From contig OX439035.1 of NCBI GenBank assembly GCA_949317995.1, forward strand, positions 1,967,181-2,031,180: DNA of 64,000 nt. The letters run 5' to 3'. The notes beneath the pieces were generated by a model. That model saw only the letters and a list, made by a program, of their open reading frames with translations, had not been told where the DNA came from and made no database searches. This stretch comes from Acholoe squamosa (Eukaryota > Annelida > Polychaeta > Phyllodocida > Polynoidae). Of the stretch, positions 34,753 through 47,390 are shown piece by piece (the first letter of the stretch is position 1; each line of letters begins with the position of its first letter). Made by a program: the position numbers and the translations under genes.

Positions 34753-35964
34753 GTAAGTACTGATCTTCTAATATAAATCCCAATAGTTTTATTCATCTAG
34801 TGTGAGCAATTAAAATAAAACTGTCAACTTTAAAACAGGGTTTGTTTTGCGCAGTGACCTTCAATCCTAGTAGTGTACTGACTGCAGTCTTCCTCATTTA
34901 TGTCAGTACTGGATAGAATACTGTCATATTGGAAATGTGATATGGCACACTATTTCCTGACCTGACATCTTGCTCTTACTGAACAACACCAAACCTATTT
35001 CGAACACTCATTACTGTCACTACAAAGACACATTATTCAGTGAAAGGCCACTGTAATGCTGCAGTCTATCAGCTATTCCACACCTTTGCTGTGGCTAATG
35101 TTACCTATAATAGACTATAGCAACCTTTTCAAACAATGTGGCTGCTTATAACGATGCGGCCGGCAACTTAGGGTGCAGGTACCATATACGTGCAGATTAT
35201 ACCAACGGCATTATGATATTATACAAATTTTAATCCATTACCTTTAATTCAAAGGATGTTCTACCCATTTTGATTCTGTTATTCAAACCCTCTTCACAAA
35301 ATTTGAGCCAAAGAGGCTTCCCTGTGGTACTCCATGGATGCTCATTGGTGATTGTTTGTTGAGAAACTTAATCTGTCACTGTTTCTTTAAACTTCTGACA
35401 TTGTTGTGGTGTTAAACTCTCTATCAAGGTCCTTTTTTTCTCAAAAGAGGAAATAAAAATACATATAGATCCAAATGCTTTTGTGTTGAGCTCAGAAGAT
35501 CTTTTGATAGTTATGGATATGGGGACATAATTTAAAAGACACTTTTGTCGCATGGTAAACTGAGGCATAAACACTGCTTTGAGAATGAGAGCATGTAGAT
35601 CCTGTCAAAGGCCTTTTTGAAATCTACAAAATTTGTAATTCCAGTGGCAGTATAGTTAATAATTTCAATAAGTAAGAGGTGGAAGAGAATATATAATTAT
35701 AAAGGCATTTCTTACTGTTTTCATTTGTTTCTTTCTTGTCCAGCACTCTGAAAGTGTACACTCACTTATGCTTCTTTTATATTCAAACTTTGTTCTAGTA
35801 GTGTTTTTGTTGCATTATGCCAAGCATGACACGTGAGTGGACATTGGGAAGTCACTTCTGCATTCATGCATCATGCCCAGACAAGGGCATGATGCATTGA
35901 AATGCACTCCCCTTTATAATTGTTGATACTAAGACCTGACACTGTACTTTGTTTATGTTGACAG
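34753..35964 (+). other. Intron 2 of the rolling stone-like gene
   Basis: Bounded by GTAAGT and TTGACAG. It contains a decayed minus-strand reverse-transcriptase fragment (35285-35680) and a GCATCATGCCC dispersed repeat copy near 35820-35900. Confidence 0.75.
35285..35680 (-). pseudogene. Decayed reverse-transcriptase fragment
   Basis: On the minus strand the segment near 35650-35610 reads ITNFVDFKKAFDRI, the RT motif with the first catalytic Asp. The segment near 35345-35290 reads MSIHGVPQGSLFGSNF, the motif GVPQGS. The order and roughly 100-residue spacing are right for a LINE-type RT. Frames between are broken. It lies antisense in intron 2. Confidence 0.6.
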
Positions 35965-36801
35965 TGGCAATGGCCTCCCTTGGTGTTCCTGCTGTACAGA
36001 TTCCTGGTAGCAGGCTACGTCCTGGCCTGGCTCGTCATCACTGCCGTCAACTTCCCCAAAGAACTGCGCTTCCCATGGCCTGTGTGGCTCACCAACTGGT
36101 CCTACCTGCTACTCACCTGCCACCTGGTGTTGGCGCTAGTTATCGCTGTGGTGCATTATGGGTCCAGACGGGGTCAGGGGTCACGGAGCTGCTGCCGCCG
36201 CTCCTCCTCCTACTCCTCCTCCCAAGACTGGCATGGGGAGCCCCGACATAGCACCAGTGGTATCCTGGGGGACTCGTCCACCACTGAGGGGGGCATGACT
36301 GGGTCGTCCTCAGAGTTCACGGTAGACTTTGAGCAGCTTCCTGACGCACTGCCATGGTATGTGAAGGTGGACTGGCTGCTGTTTGCTGTGGTGTCCAACA
36401 TCAGCTTCATTGTGAGCCTTGTGTACTTTGTAGCACTCTATCCACAGTTGGTGAACGTTGACGGCGCGCCACCTCTCATAGAGGACCTCCATCTGCACCT
36501 GGTGAACTCAGTGGTGGTGCTGCTGGAGGTTGGGGTCAGTGCCCTGCCGGTCCGCCTGCTGCATGCCCTCTTCCCACTCAGCTATGGACTCGTCTACATC
36601 ATCTTTAGCACCATCTACTGGGGGGTGGACCATACCAATGTGCTGTACCCAGGGGTCCTAGACTGGAACACACCTGGCAGGACTATAGCCGTAGTGCTGG
36701 TGTTGGCGGTGGTCTTTGTACCCATGTTTCAGCTGTTTGTATTTGGGCTCTATCATCTACGACTGGCGCTACGCGGAAGGACGTCCAGGTGGGGGCGGTG
36801 A
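35965..36801 (+). CDS. Rolling stone-like membrane protein, last exon
   Basis: Begins after TTGACAG in phase 0 (WQWPPLVFLLYRFLVAG) and runs 278 codons to TGA at 36799-36801. Six hydrophobic segments are visible: LVFLLYRFLVAGYVLAWLV, NWSYLLLTCHLVLALVIAV, LLFAVVSNISFIVSLVYFV, LHLVNSVVVLLEVGVSAL, LSYGLVYIIFSTIYWGV and TIAVVLVLAVVFVPMFQLFV. Family signatures include LTNWSYLLLTCHL, PVRLLH, PLSYGLVYIIFS.IYW and YPGVLDW..PG. Between segments two and three there is a Ser-rich loop of about 60 residues, longer than usual. In Drosophila, rolling stone acts in myoblast fusion; the function of other members is not settled. The family assignment is confident, the role here is not. Confidence 0.92.
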   Translation, partial: WQWPPLVFLLYRFLVAGYVLAWLVITAVNFPKELRFPWPVWLTNWSYLLLTCHLVLALVIAVVHYGSRRGQGSRSCCRRSSSYSSSQDWHGEPRHSTSGILGDSSTTEGGMTGSSSEFTVDFEQLPDALPWYVKVDWLLFAVVSNISFIVSLVYFVALYPQLVNVDGAPPLIEDLHLHLVNSVVVLLEVGVSALPVRLLHALFPLSYGLVYIIFSTIYWGVDHTNVLYPGVLDWNTPGRTIAVVLVLAVVFVPMFQLFVFGLYHLRLALRGRTSRWGR

Positions 36802-37099
36802 ATATATATGTTCTTAAAGAACGATTAGGAATCATAATGGATATAAAGGTTGTATGGAGCTGCAATGGTTTTATTCGTTATTTATTTTACAAATGCTATA
36901 TTTACCATTTTATGTCAATGGAAATCACAAACCATGCTTATCAAATTTCTTATCAAATTATTGTTGTGTTCTGTTGCAAAGTTTTATCAAGTGTTAATAT
37001 AGAAGGAAAGGTATCAGGAGAGGGTTCGGGTTAGGTTTCTCTCATAGATATGATGAATGGACGACCCTAGATTGATGCAATGAAAAAAAAAGATAAATA
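36802..37099 (+). other. Probable 3' untranslated region
   Basis: AT-rich sequence after the stop codon of the rolling stone-like gene, up to the 3' tail of the next LINE. The first possible signal, AATAAA in GATAAATAAAAAA (about 37092), lies at that boundary, so the polyadenylation site is not certain. Confidence 0.4.
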
Positions 37100-40000
37100 A
37101 AAAAAAAAATAATAATAATAATATATTTTATTGACAGCAAAAAAAGAGGTCATTACTGACCTATGTGTCATACATAAATGGTTTTTTACATATATAGCAT
37201 GTATATATATAATATGTCCACTACTCTACTCTATGACTAAGTCTAAGTCTTACTATCACTCTCTTTCACTCTTTCTCCCTCTCACACACACATACACACA
37301 CTAATTCTCTCTCTTTCTCCATCCCTCTCTCTCCTGGCACACATACCCACTCTTTGTTACAGTGATGATTACATAAATATCATCGTATACACATCTGTTA
37401 CATAGGCTAGCAATTAGAGTTCCTGTCTCTGTCTAAATGCATTGTATATAAACTTGGCGAGAGCTTTGATGACATCAGTATCAGTATTGTTCATAGCAGA
37501 AATGAATTTCTCTACATCATTCAATTCATGATAGTTTTGATTTTTTTCATTCATAGCATTGTCAAACAACTGTCTTGATACACTATGAGAGTCACATCGG
37601 ATTTCATCATCTACAAGGCCACTAGAACAATATAGACAAATCCAATCACACACAGGTTTTGGGGGCCGGCAATGCCTTCCTGTTTCTATACCCAGGTTAT
37701 GAGAGCTGAGTCTAAAATGAGCTAATGCTATACGGTGGGCTTGGTTAGGGATACAGAATAGGTAACTTTCAAGCCTAAACTCAGTTTTGAATATTTTGTA
37801 TGTTCTTAGTTTTTTACCTTCACCAGCTGATGTTATTTCATTCATTGTTTGTTCTATATATTTCCTATTTATCGGTCCAGTTACAGCAGTGATAGCTTTA
37901 GGGTCATCGGAAGTTGTCTGGTTAATCCAGAGTTGAATATAACGCTCACCTAGTGAGTTCAACAAGAGTTTAACATTACTGCACCAATTTATCTGACCAG
38001 AAACTTCAAGCAAAGTTAGCTTCTTGTAACACTTACGTAGTATGTGTGACTCTGGGAGGTTTACAATTCTTTCCCAGTACCTGAGTGCTTGAATTTCCCA
38101 TTGCGCTTTTAGAGGTACCCTCCCTGTATCTGCATATACTGCAGCTGTTGTTGTCTGCTTTCTAACACTCAACATTGATTTTAAGTACAGTCGACTCTCT
38201 CTAATGTGGTCACCATTTGTTCTTTCCAAAAGTGACCACATTGGCGAGGTGACCATAATAGAGAGAGTTCTTGGATATCCATGGAGATTGCAAGAAGAAC
38301 TCCTGAAATCTTATATGGTGTTTTCCGGTCATTTCGTTATAAAATCTATTATATGTAACATGAGGAAGTATAACATTAATAAATTGCATTTTCCACCAAC
38401 AATGATTTTGTATGATATATTTTAGCATTGAGCCTGGTTGCATCAGATCTCCCCAATCCTCATAGTGGCCTAAGTTAGCCTTAAGGACTGAGGGGTCGTG
38501 GAGACGTGTTCCAACACCCATCAGGACTTCCTTCAGATCTCCTCCACCCCCATAGTGGCCTAAGACACTGAGGGTGCGTGTAAAGCCATTTCAACACCTA
38601 CCAGGACTTCCTTTAGATCTCCTCCACCCCCATGGTGGCCTAGAGAAGTCCTGGTACCCCACAGGCTGCCTACCACCACTTAGAACACTTCAAAGGTGCT
38701 GAGAGGCACAAAGAGAAGTCCTGGTACCCCACAGGTCGCCTACCACGACCTAGAGCACTGAGCTGGTAGATGGGTAGTAAGACTTCCCCTAGATTCTATG
38801 GAGAAGCAGTTTTGTCATAGTTACCAGCTAGGCCCTAATTAGCCTTATCTGCCCATAGACAAGAGTCCTCCAGAAGGATTGGATTAAATAGGAAATATAC
38901 TAGATGCATTATTTTCTAACCCTTATGTTAGAAAACAGCAAAAAGGTTACCTTTTCTAGTAAATTGTCTATATAATTTGACCATTTGCTATTTGGACTGA
39001 CCACAGTAGAGAGAGTAAAGGTGACTTTTTAACTGGGAACGAGAGGTGACCACATTAGAGAGGTGACCACATTACGGAGAGTTCATTACATTAGAACAAA
39101 GAGGAAAATAATTCGGTTCTTTCCAAAAGTGACCACATTGGCAAGGTGACCACATTAGAGAGGTGACCATAAGTAGAGAGTTGACTGTACCTTAGGTGTA
39201 TAGACTCTAGTTTCTCCACCTTATTTCCCTTTATAGTCAGGCCCCATACCTCGCAGCCATAGTCAAGGCAGGGTCTTATCTGGCTATCAAATAACTTGAG
39301 CGCCATCCTGGGATCTGGTTTTCCAATATGTTGATAGCAACATGAATATGATTGATAGGCAGCTTTTCTACCCTTGTCATAAAGCTGATTGTATGCATTA
39401 AAGAAGATGTCTTTATGATTAGTTGTTAGTATAAACCCTAAGTACTTATAATTTTCTACTCTTACACTCTTACTAGCTGCATGTCACCATACTTGAAGGT
39501 GTTAGTAATATCCTTCTTTTTGTGATTAAATATCATGATGTTTGACTTATTTATATTTACTAGTAGATGCCATTTTCTACAAAACTGAAACAAATTGTTT
39601 AGCTGATTCTGCAGACCCCTAGCTGAGGTGGACATTATAACCAAGTCATCTGCATATAGCAGATAAGCAAGACTCATACCACAAACATCAATTCCAAGAT
39701 TAGGGTCAAGATGTTCACCAATATCTAAGAGAAAAGCATTGAATAATTTAGGACTGAGTACTCCACCTTGTAACACACCGTATAAACTATCTATGTTCTC
39801 ACTTAATTCAGAGTTGACCCGTACCTTTGAGTGAGACTTCTTGTAAAGATTCATTAGAACTTTAAGTGCATTCCCTTTTACTTGCCCAGATATCAACTTA
39901 TAGAATAATGCCTTCCTGTTAATATAATCAAAGGCCTTAGTAAAGTCAATAAAACAACAGAAGAGAGATTTACCTTCAGCCTGCACCATTTTCACAGCAG

Positions 40001-40590
40001 TATATAGTACAAATACATTATCGGTTGTCCTACCTTTATCCACGAACCCGTTCTGTAGAGGGTCATTCTGATTCAGCATATCATTATTGAATTTCAGTCT
40101 TTTATTAATAATTATTTCAAAAAGTTTGCATGTACTGTTCATAATAGTAATTTTCCTATAGTTATCAGGATCGCTTGTATCACCATTCTTATGTAAGGGA
40201 CTTATGTATTCCTTCTGCCCATCTCTCTGGAAATTCAGCAGTGTCCCATATACAGTTAAACATAATTTGAATCACCTCAGCAAAAACCTTCCCTCCTTGT
40301 TTTAAGTATTCAGCAGGTGTACCATCTGTTCCGGCTGCTTTCTTATTTTTTTGAGATCTTATTGCATCTTCTACCTCTTCTATAGTGATAGGGGAGTCTA
40401 GTAGTGATTGTATCAATGCATCTATATCCTCTGAACCATAGCTTAACTCAAAGTTATCGACAAATGTTTCTATTTCTTTCATATTATCATAATCAAAATA
40501 GTCAATATGTGGAGGAGTCTGCTGTTTCTTGAAGTATTCAACAATAAAAGAAAAGGGATAATTGATGGGGATTGCATTCTTTTATCCATG
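37100..40590 (-). mobile_element. LINE, minus strand, 5'-truncated, with a MITE inside
   Basis: The ORF2 product is visible in pieces from high to low coordinates: RT N-terminal part (about 40560-40189, IRSQKNKKAAGTDGTPAEYL), RT core (40142-39462, CFIDFTKAFDYI, GVLQGGVLSPKLF, LLYADDLVI), thumb (39450-39190, MALKLFDSQIRPCLDYGCEV) and C-terminal region (38185-37414, AVYADTGRVPL, HFRLSSHNLGIETGR, then a Cys-rich CDWICLYC...CDSH). Frame breaks lie near 40150-40190 and 39460. A MITE (38188-39187) splits the C-terminal part. The 3' end carries AATAAA followed by TTA repeats on the minus strand. No endonuclease is present. The clade is not resolved. Confidence 0.88.
38188..39187. mobile_element. pogo/Tigger-like MITE, exactly 1000 bp
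   Basis: The left end CAGTCGACTCTCTCTAATGT (38188) is inverted at the right end, AGTAGAGAGTTGACTG (to 39187), with TGGTCACC/GGTGACCA following inward. TA flanks at 38186-38187 and 39188-39189. CAGT ends and a TA target fit the pogo/Tigger branch of Tc1/mariner. Further inward copies of GGTGACCACATTAGAGAG lie at 39048-39080 and 39120-39170. No transposase frame remains. Removing it with one TA gives the uninterrupted LINE codons for HLRYLKSM. Confidence 0.92.
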
Positions 40591-41385
40591 TCACCAGTAA
40601 GTTTTGGCTGTAGGTGGCAGGTCAGTGCACCCAAATAGGCCTCTCTGGAAGCTCAGTTTGGGAGGGGGGCGTAGATATTTCTCCAACACTATTAATTGAT
40701 ATTTCCAGTCGAGTATGGGGCCAAAGGGCCCCAGCCCATCCATAGTGTTAAAGGGATTCCAGGCTGGGGACAGAAAAGACTTACAGGTTTTAGTTTCTGT
40801 AGTCCCCAGTATGGGGCAGGAACACGTGCAACACACATAAACAAATAATAATCCAAACTGCTCTGCTATTATCGCTCAACACCAAGGACTCTCGAGGGAT
40901 TAATGAAAATTATAGGTAGTATCCACACACCTACCAGATTTTTCCGTTCAACACCAACTGGTACATCACCTGGGGCTCCTAAAAGCAATCAGTTGTGGAT
41001 TATTAAACGAGGTACAACATAAAACGTTTTTTTTGGATTATACACTCGTTGTGTAACAGGTTAGGTTACTGCAGCCTGGGCAAGTCGTGGACTGCGGGGG
41101 AGCACTACACCATCCTCTGCTCCCGTATTTAACCTGGTAGACGTCAGAGCCAATTTCCTTTTCCTCATCCATCTTCCTTTGCCTGTCGAGACTTTTTTTA
41201 CTACATCACGACCAGATGGTTTTGGCGTAGGCAACACAGTTTTAACCGGTATGTTTTTTTGGTCTTCCAAGACCCCTTTTAGGTAACACTTCCAAATGAG
41301 GTACCCTATCCACATTCAATATAGGTCTCCCTCCCTGACCAGGGACGTAACCTGTCTACATTAGATTTATACATTCTTCCAATTT

Positions 41386-43041
41386 TTTAGCCATCCGCAG
41401 TATCCTTGATAAACATTGCCCACTACATAAATTTCTTGTGCACAGGTATAGGGATCCATGGATGACCCAGAACGTATATGAAACTATAAGAGATAAAAAA
41501 ACAAACTATGGAAGGCTAGACGTTCAGGGAAGGATGAAGACTGGAAACAGTCATGTATCACCAGAAATAAAGCTAATAAGATAATTGATAAAGCTAGAAA
41601 AAGTTTCTTCAAGGAACAAGTTAAAAACTACAAAAATGACCATCGTAAATTCTGGAGAGTCATCAACAATCTAATACCCGGTCACCCCAACCGTGCAAAA
41701 GAAATATCCCTAGCTGACCATAATAATAACAATACACCAATTGATGAAGATAAGGTACCCGATTTTATAAACCAATACTTTGCCAATATAGGCCCCACTC
41801 TTGCCCAAGATCTATATATACCATGGAAACCTTATGATGACTTTGTCGCTAATAAAATGGAACCTTTTGTAACTAACCTTCAGGAGGTAAAAAAATTAGT
41901 ACATGATATTAATGTAACAAAATCTTCTGCTATTACTGATATATCTAGTTCTGTATTAAAGAAAATTTTTATTCATGCTCCTGAGAAACTAGTTAAGATA
42001 TTTAACTTATCTTTCTCATCAAACACTGTACCAGATTCATGGAAAATATCGAAAGTAACACCCATCCCAAAAGCTGGTAATGATACTATGGTTAATAATT
42101 ATCTACCCATCTCACTGTTACCTTTACCCTGTAAATTAATTGAGAAAATTGTTCATAATAGAGCTTATGGTTTCTTGGTTAAAGAAAAAATTCTAACGCC
42201 CCATCAGGGAGGCTTTAGATCTGGTCACAGCATGGTAGATACGTTGGCTAAGTTTACTGATGATATTAAAAGAGCCTTAAATGTGGGAAACTCTACAATA
42301 GCAGCATTTATTGACCTGAGAAAGGTATTTGACACCGTGGATCACTCTGTATTGTTAGTAAAACTAAACCATTATTGCATAAGGTCTGACAATTATCACT
42401 GGTTTGTGAGCTACCTTTTGGAAAGGTATCAAACTACTATAGCTAATGGTATAATGTCAGGTAGAGACAAAGTCATCTGTGGTGTGCCTCAAGGATCAAT
42501 ATTAGGTCCTTTGTTATTTCTGATTTATGTAAATGATGTAATCAAATGTGTAAAACTGTGTAAAATTAAATTATATGCTGACGATACTGTCATTTATTCT
42601 GCAAATAATTCCTTTGTATCAGCCACAGATGAACTCCAGTGTGACTTGGAAATGTATGAAACCTGGTGTATCCAAAATAAGCTATCTATTAATGTGACTA
42701 AAACTAAAATAATGATATTTTCTTCAAGCTTTGGGAAGCTTAATACACTAACAGCGGATATACGCTTAAATGATCAATTATTACAAGTTGTAGCCAGTTA
42801 CAAATACTTGGGTGTTATTTTAGACCCGCTGTTACATTACAACTTACATTTATCTAATCAAGTTAAAACTATTGCCTATAAAACTTATAAACTGTGCCTA
42901 TTAAGAAGATATCTTGATGTAAAACTTTCTATAAGAATATATAAATCAATAATACTCCCGTATATGGAATATGCAGACATATGTTTTACTACTACCTTTG
43001 ATAAGTACTTGGACCCTCTACAGTATGCACAAAATAGATTT
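41386..43041 (+). mobile_element. LINE, plus strand, 5' portion (split)
   Basis: 5'-truncated before the RT domain. The linker region reads FKEQVKNYKNDHRKFWRVIN, then from 41857 the RT runs as one frame with KSSAITDISSSVLKKIF, AAFIDLRKVFDTVDHSVLL, GVPQGSILGPLLFLIYVNDV and LYADDTVIYS, typical of the CR1/L2/Rex group. The frame stops making sense after DPLQYAQNR at about 43035, where another LINE is inserted; the C-terminus resumes near 47395. Confidence 0.88.
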
Positions 43042-46000
43042 TTTTTTAAAGGTTGAAGGTTTCTATTGTAAAGTCACTAATTAAAATGAGTGATGAAATC
43101 TGACAATATGGTGATTCCTTTTAGTCATACAACAGTTTCAGTTTTCCAGCACATTCTAATGAATATAATGATACGATGTATATAGGTGAAGATGAGGCAT
43201 ACAATATGTATATAAAGCTTAAAAAACTAGATTGGAGTGTATTTACAAAAGTAACAGGTTACATTATGTACAATCGACGAAAGATTATCATTGCAAAGGT
43301 TGGAGGTGATTAAACCCCCATAAATACAAATGCTTAATAAAAAGCTGATAGACAAATTTATTTAACGGAATTATGATCAGTAAGGAGACTTAATTATTTT
43401 CTACATATCTGAAGCAATATGTTTCACTAGAAACATGACATAAGAGACCAAAGACTATTATCATCGGCCGTAGAATTATGAAATTTTGAGATTAAGGCAC
43501 CTAAGGATAGTGATGTCACATGAATAAGAGTAAGAGCCCATGCAGCTGGACGGATGGTCACCATTAGGATTCAATTATGAATAGAAGCCCAGTTAAGTCA
43601 TTACAACCCATCTAGAGCTTCATTCACAATACAGTAAATAATAATGGTCATGCACAGCTAGATGAAGTCATTACAACCCCTCCCAGCAGAGCAGAACCAT
43701 CATCCCATAAGAGAGCGAACGAGACTCCGAAATGAGGTGAAGTCATTACAACCCATCCCCTAGGAATCATACATCCCTCTTTACCTAATTGCCATCCGCC
43801 TGTGCAGGGTTGTTACTCTGTTTAGTTAAATCTAGTATAGCATTTATTCTTTTCTTGAAGGTGAATTTATCAGCACTCAATTGGTACCACGAGCCCAAGT
43901 TGTCCCAAAGGCTTTTGCCCCTGAATAGCGGTGAATTATGATAACCATTGTTCCTTGCCCTGAAGGTCTTGAACTTTATACTAGCCTCGGAGTGCAGTCC
44001 TTCTCGCCTTTCACTGTGATCAATCCACTCATCCTTTTTGGACAATTTATACATGTAGCTCAACAAAAGTCTCTGGCGTCGGACTGCCAATGTGGTAATG
44101 CCAGCCGCAACATACATGTCGTCATCTGTCATATTTTTGCCCCTGTATATGGTTTTGAGTCCCCTCAACTGCATTCTCTCCAGTTTCTCTAGCATTACAT
44201 CACTTCCTCCATCATGAACAAAGCTTGCATAATCAAAAAGACTCATAATTGTGCTTTTATAAAATTGTACAGCAGCATTCTCAGTTAACAGATTACGCAA
44301 TTTACTAAACATAAAAAGCTTAACATGAACCTTCGAGATCAAGTCATTTAAAGCCGGGATGAAATTTAAGTTAGAATCAATTTTAAGTCCTAAATATGAA
44401 TAACTGTTCACAATTTCAAGCATATCACCATACAGATAAAAAATTTTATCTTTACATTTTTTTTGTTTGGCGGAACTCCCAAACCAACATATTTTTGTTT
44501 TGTCCGTATTAACCGTTAAAAATTTTTCAGTACACCATTGGCCAACCTCTTTGATGGCGTTTTGCAATCTGTCAATTATTAGATCTATTTTGTTATTTGC
44601 CGAGTAAACTACCAGGTCATCGGCATATAGGGAGAATTTACATGGACTTATTCTTGTTTTTACATCATCAATATATAGAATGAATAACAGCGGTCCCAAA
44701 ACAGAGCCTTGTGGGACACCAAAATTCACTTTGTTTACCACTGACTTAAATGAACCTATTTTTGTATATTGACTTCTCCTTGTTAAATACGACATTAGCC
44801 AGTTTAATACTTTATTATGTAGGCCAATTTTGCCGAGTAACTCTATAAGGTAACCATGGTGCACACTATCAAACGCCTTTTTTAGATCTAAAAAACAGGC
44901 ACCTGTTAAATGACCCCTGTCTCTGCTCTCATAGATATCGTTTAGAAAACTGAAGATGGCATCACCAGTACCAACACCTTTCCTGTAACCATACTGCTGC
45001 TTACTTAAAAGACTGCGCCTCTCAATTATGTCAGTTAAATGGCTGTGCATTATTTGTTCCGCAATTTTGGATGGTACAGGTAAGAGGATGATTGGTCTCC
45101 AGTTTTTCGTTAATTTTAGATTACCGGATTTAGGGATCAGGAAAAATAGCAGTATCGAATGACAATTGCATTAACCAAGTAAACTGATGTAACAGGAACT
45201 GTAGCGCTAGCTTGAGGATATCGCTCCTAATACCCTCTATGCCTGATGGTTTATTCACATTTATTTCATTTACGAATAATTCCACAAGACCTGCATCTAC
45301 TTTAATTTCACAACTATTTTCCATCACAGGCTCATGGGAAACCTGTCTAACAGGATGTCCCGAATCAATTATATTTTGTGCTAGTTCACCTTCGATATTC
45401 GAGAAATACTTATTTATATAGTCAACTGACTCCTGCTTCGACTTCATCATGTTGTCGTCACCTAGTATTTCTGGAGGTTCAATCACCACACACGGCTTTA
45501 ATAACCCATTAATTATTCGCCAAAATTTCTTAGGATTATCCTTCTCATCTTCCAAACTCTTTTTACCTGAGCGGCCTTGGCATATCGTACAGCTTTGTTA
45601 ATCCTACATCTTAGCTTTCTTGCCTCATCCAAATAAACACTATCCCCAGTCCTAAGGTACATATACACATTATCTTCCCGCTCGTGCACGAATGACAAGA
45701 TGTCAGGTGTCATCCAGCTCTTTCTCCGATTTACCACTAGTTTCTCTACCCAGGGACAGATTGTATCAAGATAACATATAATATGACTTTCAATAAATTC
45801 CCATGTAGCATCTGGATCATGTAAATCATAAAAAAACATCCCAATCAGCCTCACATAGCCAATCAAAAAATTGGTCAGTATTAAAATTTCTGTCTTACCC
45901 AAACCTTCTGTTTTATGTATTCAATTTTATCATTAGTTTTCACAACAAAAACTGGAAGATGATCACTAACAAGGTAGTTTAATACACCTGAACATGTTTC

Positions 46001-47390
46001 TCCACTGAAGTTTGACAAAATATTATCCAAACAAGAGACAATTTTCTTGAACGGCCTTGTACATTGACATATTAACATGTGATAACCATATTCTCTACAC
46101 AAATCACAAGTCTTTTAGTACCTTGTAATTTCTCTCTCAAAATATTTATGTTTAAGTCGCCCAGCAACCATTGTTCAACATTTTCGTCATTTCTGACTTT
46201 CAAGAGTTTAAACAAGTGTTCAAAAAAGCCATCTAATGCACCTGATGGTGGTCGATACAAGGTAGCAACCTGCATAGTCTGTAAGTTCTTTACCTTAACA
46301 TCAAGCACAAGACATTCTATGTCTTTATTAGAGATACATAAATCTATTCTAAGCTTAACATCCATGTCTATGTCATCTCGTATGTAGGCACACACCCCAC
46401 CTCCCTTTTTACATACCCTGTCTAAGCGATATAGTTTCATACCTTCCCATAATATTTGACTGTCATCATACTCTGGATGGAGCCATGTCTCACTCATAGT
46501 TACAATATCAGTACCGTTTAAATGATAAAAAATTTCATCTCTTTTTTTATACATGCTTCTAGTATTTAAATGTACCATTTTAAGTCCTCTCAATTCCAAG
46601 AAATCATTCACCCTAACAGTTGACATTACTCATCGATAGAAATTATATACAAATATACAAACCTAGTTACAAGCAACTAGGGAAAAGACAATCCCCCCAA
46701 ACGGAGTACCCAACTCAATGTTCCGTTGAGGGTTACAAGCAGAGAGAAAGAATGAGCTAAAGCAATAAATATAAATAAACTACACCCCGTAGAATATATA
46801 GAGGTAAGGTCATTACAACCCTTCCCCATACCAACTTATAAATTTCCCAGTCCCTTACCTAATCAGGTTATAGTTCCCACAAAAGTAATAACATTTATAG
46901 TTAAAAATTTAATAATGGTTAGTAACCAACACTAGAAACCTTTATATGTAATATTCAATAACCTTTAGTTAATCAGTAAGTAGTAAAAAGGAAAAAAGAA
47001 AAAGAAAACAAGATTACTTCATGATCAAAGTCATCATAATTCACATTCTCCAAATAACTTAACTATATGTTGTTAGTACAAATCCTACCTAAATTTTTAA
47101 TTACGGTAACATTGCATGTAATTCCAAAATTTCAAAATCAGTACAGTACTCACCATGCACACTCCCGCAAGAACAAACACAGGTTGCTAATACGTTATCT
47201 TGACATCTTAAACTGCACACTGCTCAGACATTGTATCAAAGCATGCATCCACCTCCAGCTATAACTAACTCCATCACCAGTTCAGTTAACGTTCCTCACT
47301 ACAAACAAAGCATGTCCATTTATAGTTTGAAAAACATGAAGATCATGGCATGTATCTACAGGGTGTATCAAGATCTGCCTTGGGGTTCCT
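43042..47390 (-). mobile_element. LINE, minus strand, inserted in the plus-strand LINE
   Basis: ORF2 is readable from high to low coordinates. The endonuclease (46626-45881) has HLNTRSM, ETWLHPEYDD, YRPPSG, LLGDLNINI and SDHLPVF. A linker (45902-45130) has NNPKKFWRIINGLL-type and KPSGIEGIRSDILK sequence. The RT (45050-43785) has GACFLDLKKAFDSVHH, GVPQGSVLGPLLFILYIDDV and LYADDLVVYS, then the C-terminal HSEASIKFKTFRARN. Frame breaks lie near 46080, 45890, 45540 and 45090. The 3' untranslated region runs to 43042 and ends in poly(A) (minus strand CAACCTTTAAAAAAAA). The layout is that of the Rex1/CR1-like group. A short copy of the same family holds the Ty3 element at 11589. The 5' boundary is approximate. 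Confidence 0.88.
46627..47390 (-). other. 5' region of the nested LINE
   Basis: AT-rich stretch upstream of the endonuclease start. No ORF1 with a recognisable domain is visible, so it is either a 5' untranslated region or a decayed ORF1. The exact join with the older LINE lies somewhere near 47370-47395. Confidence 0.4.
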
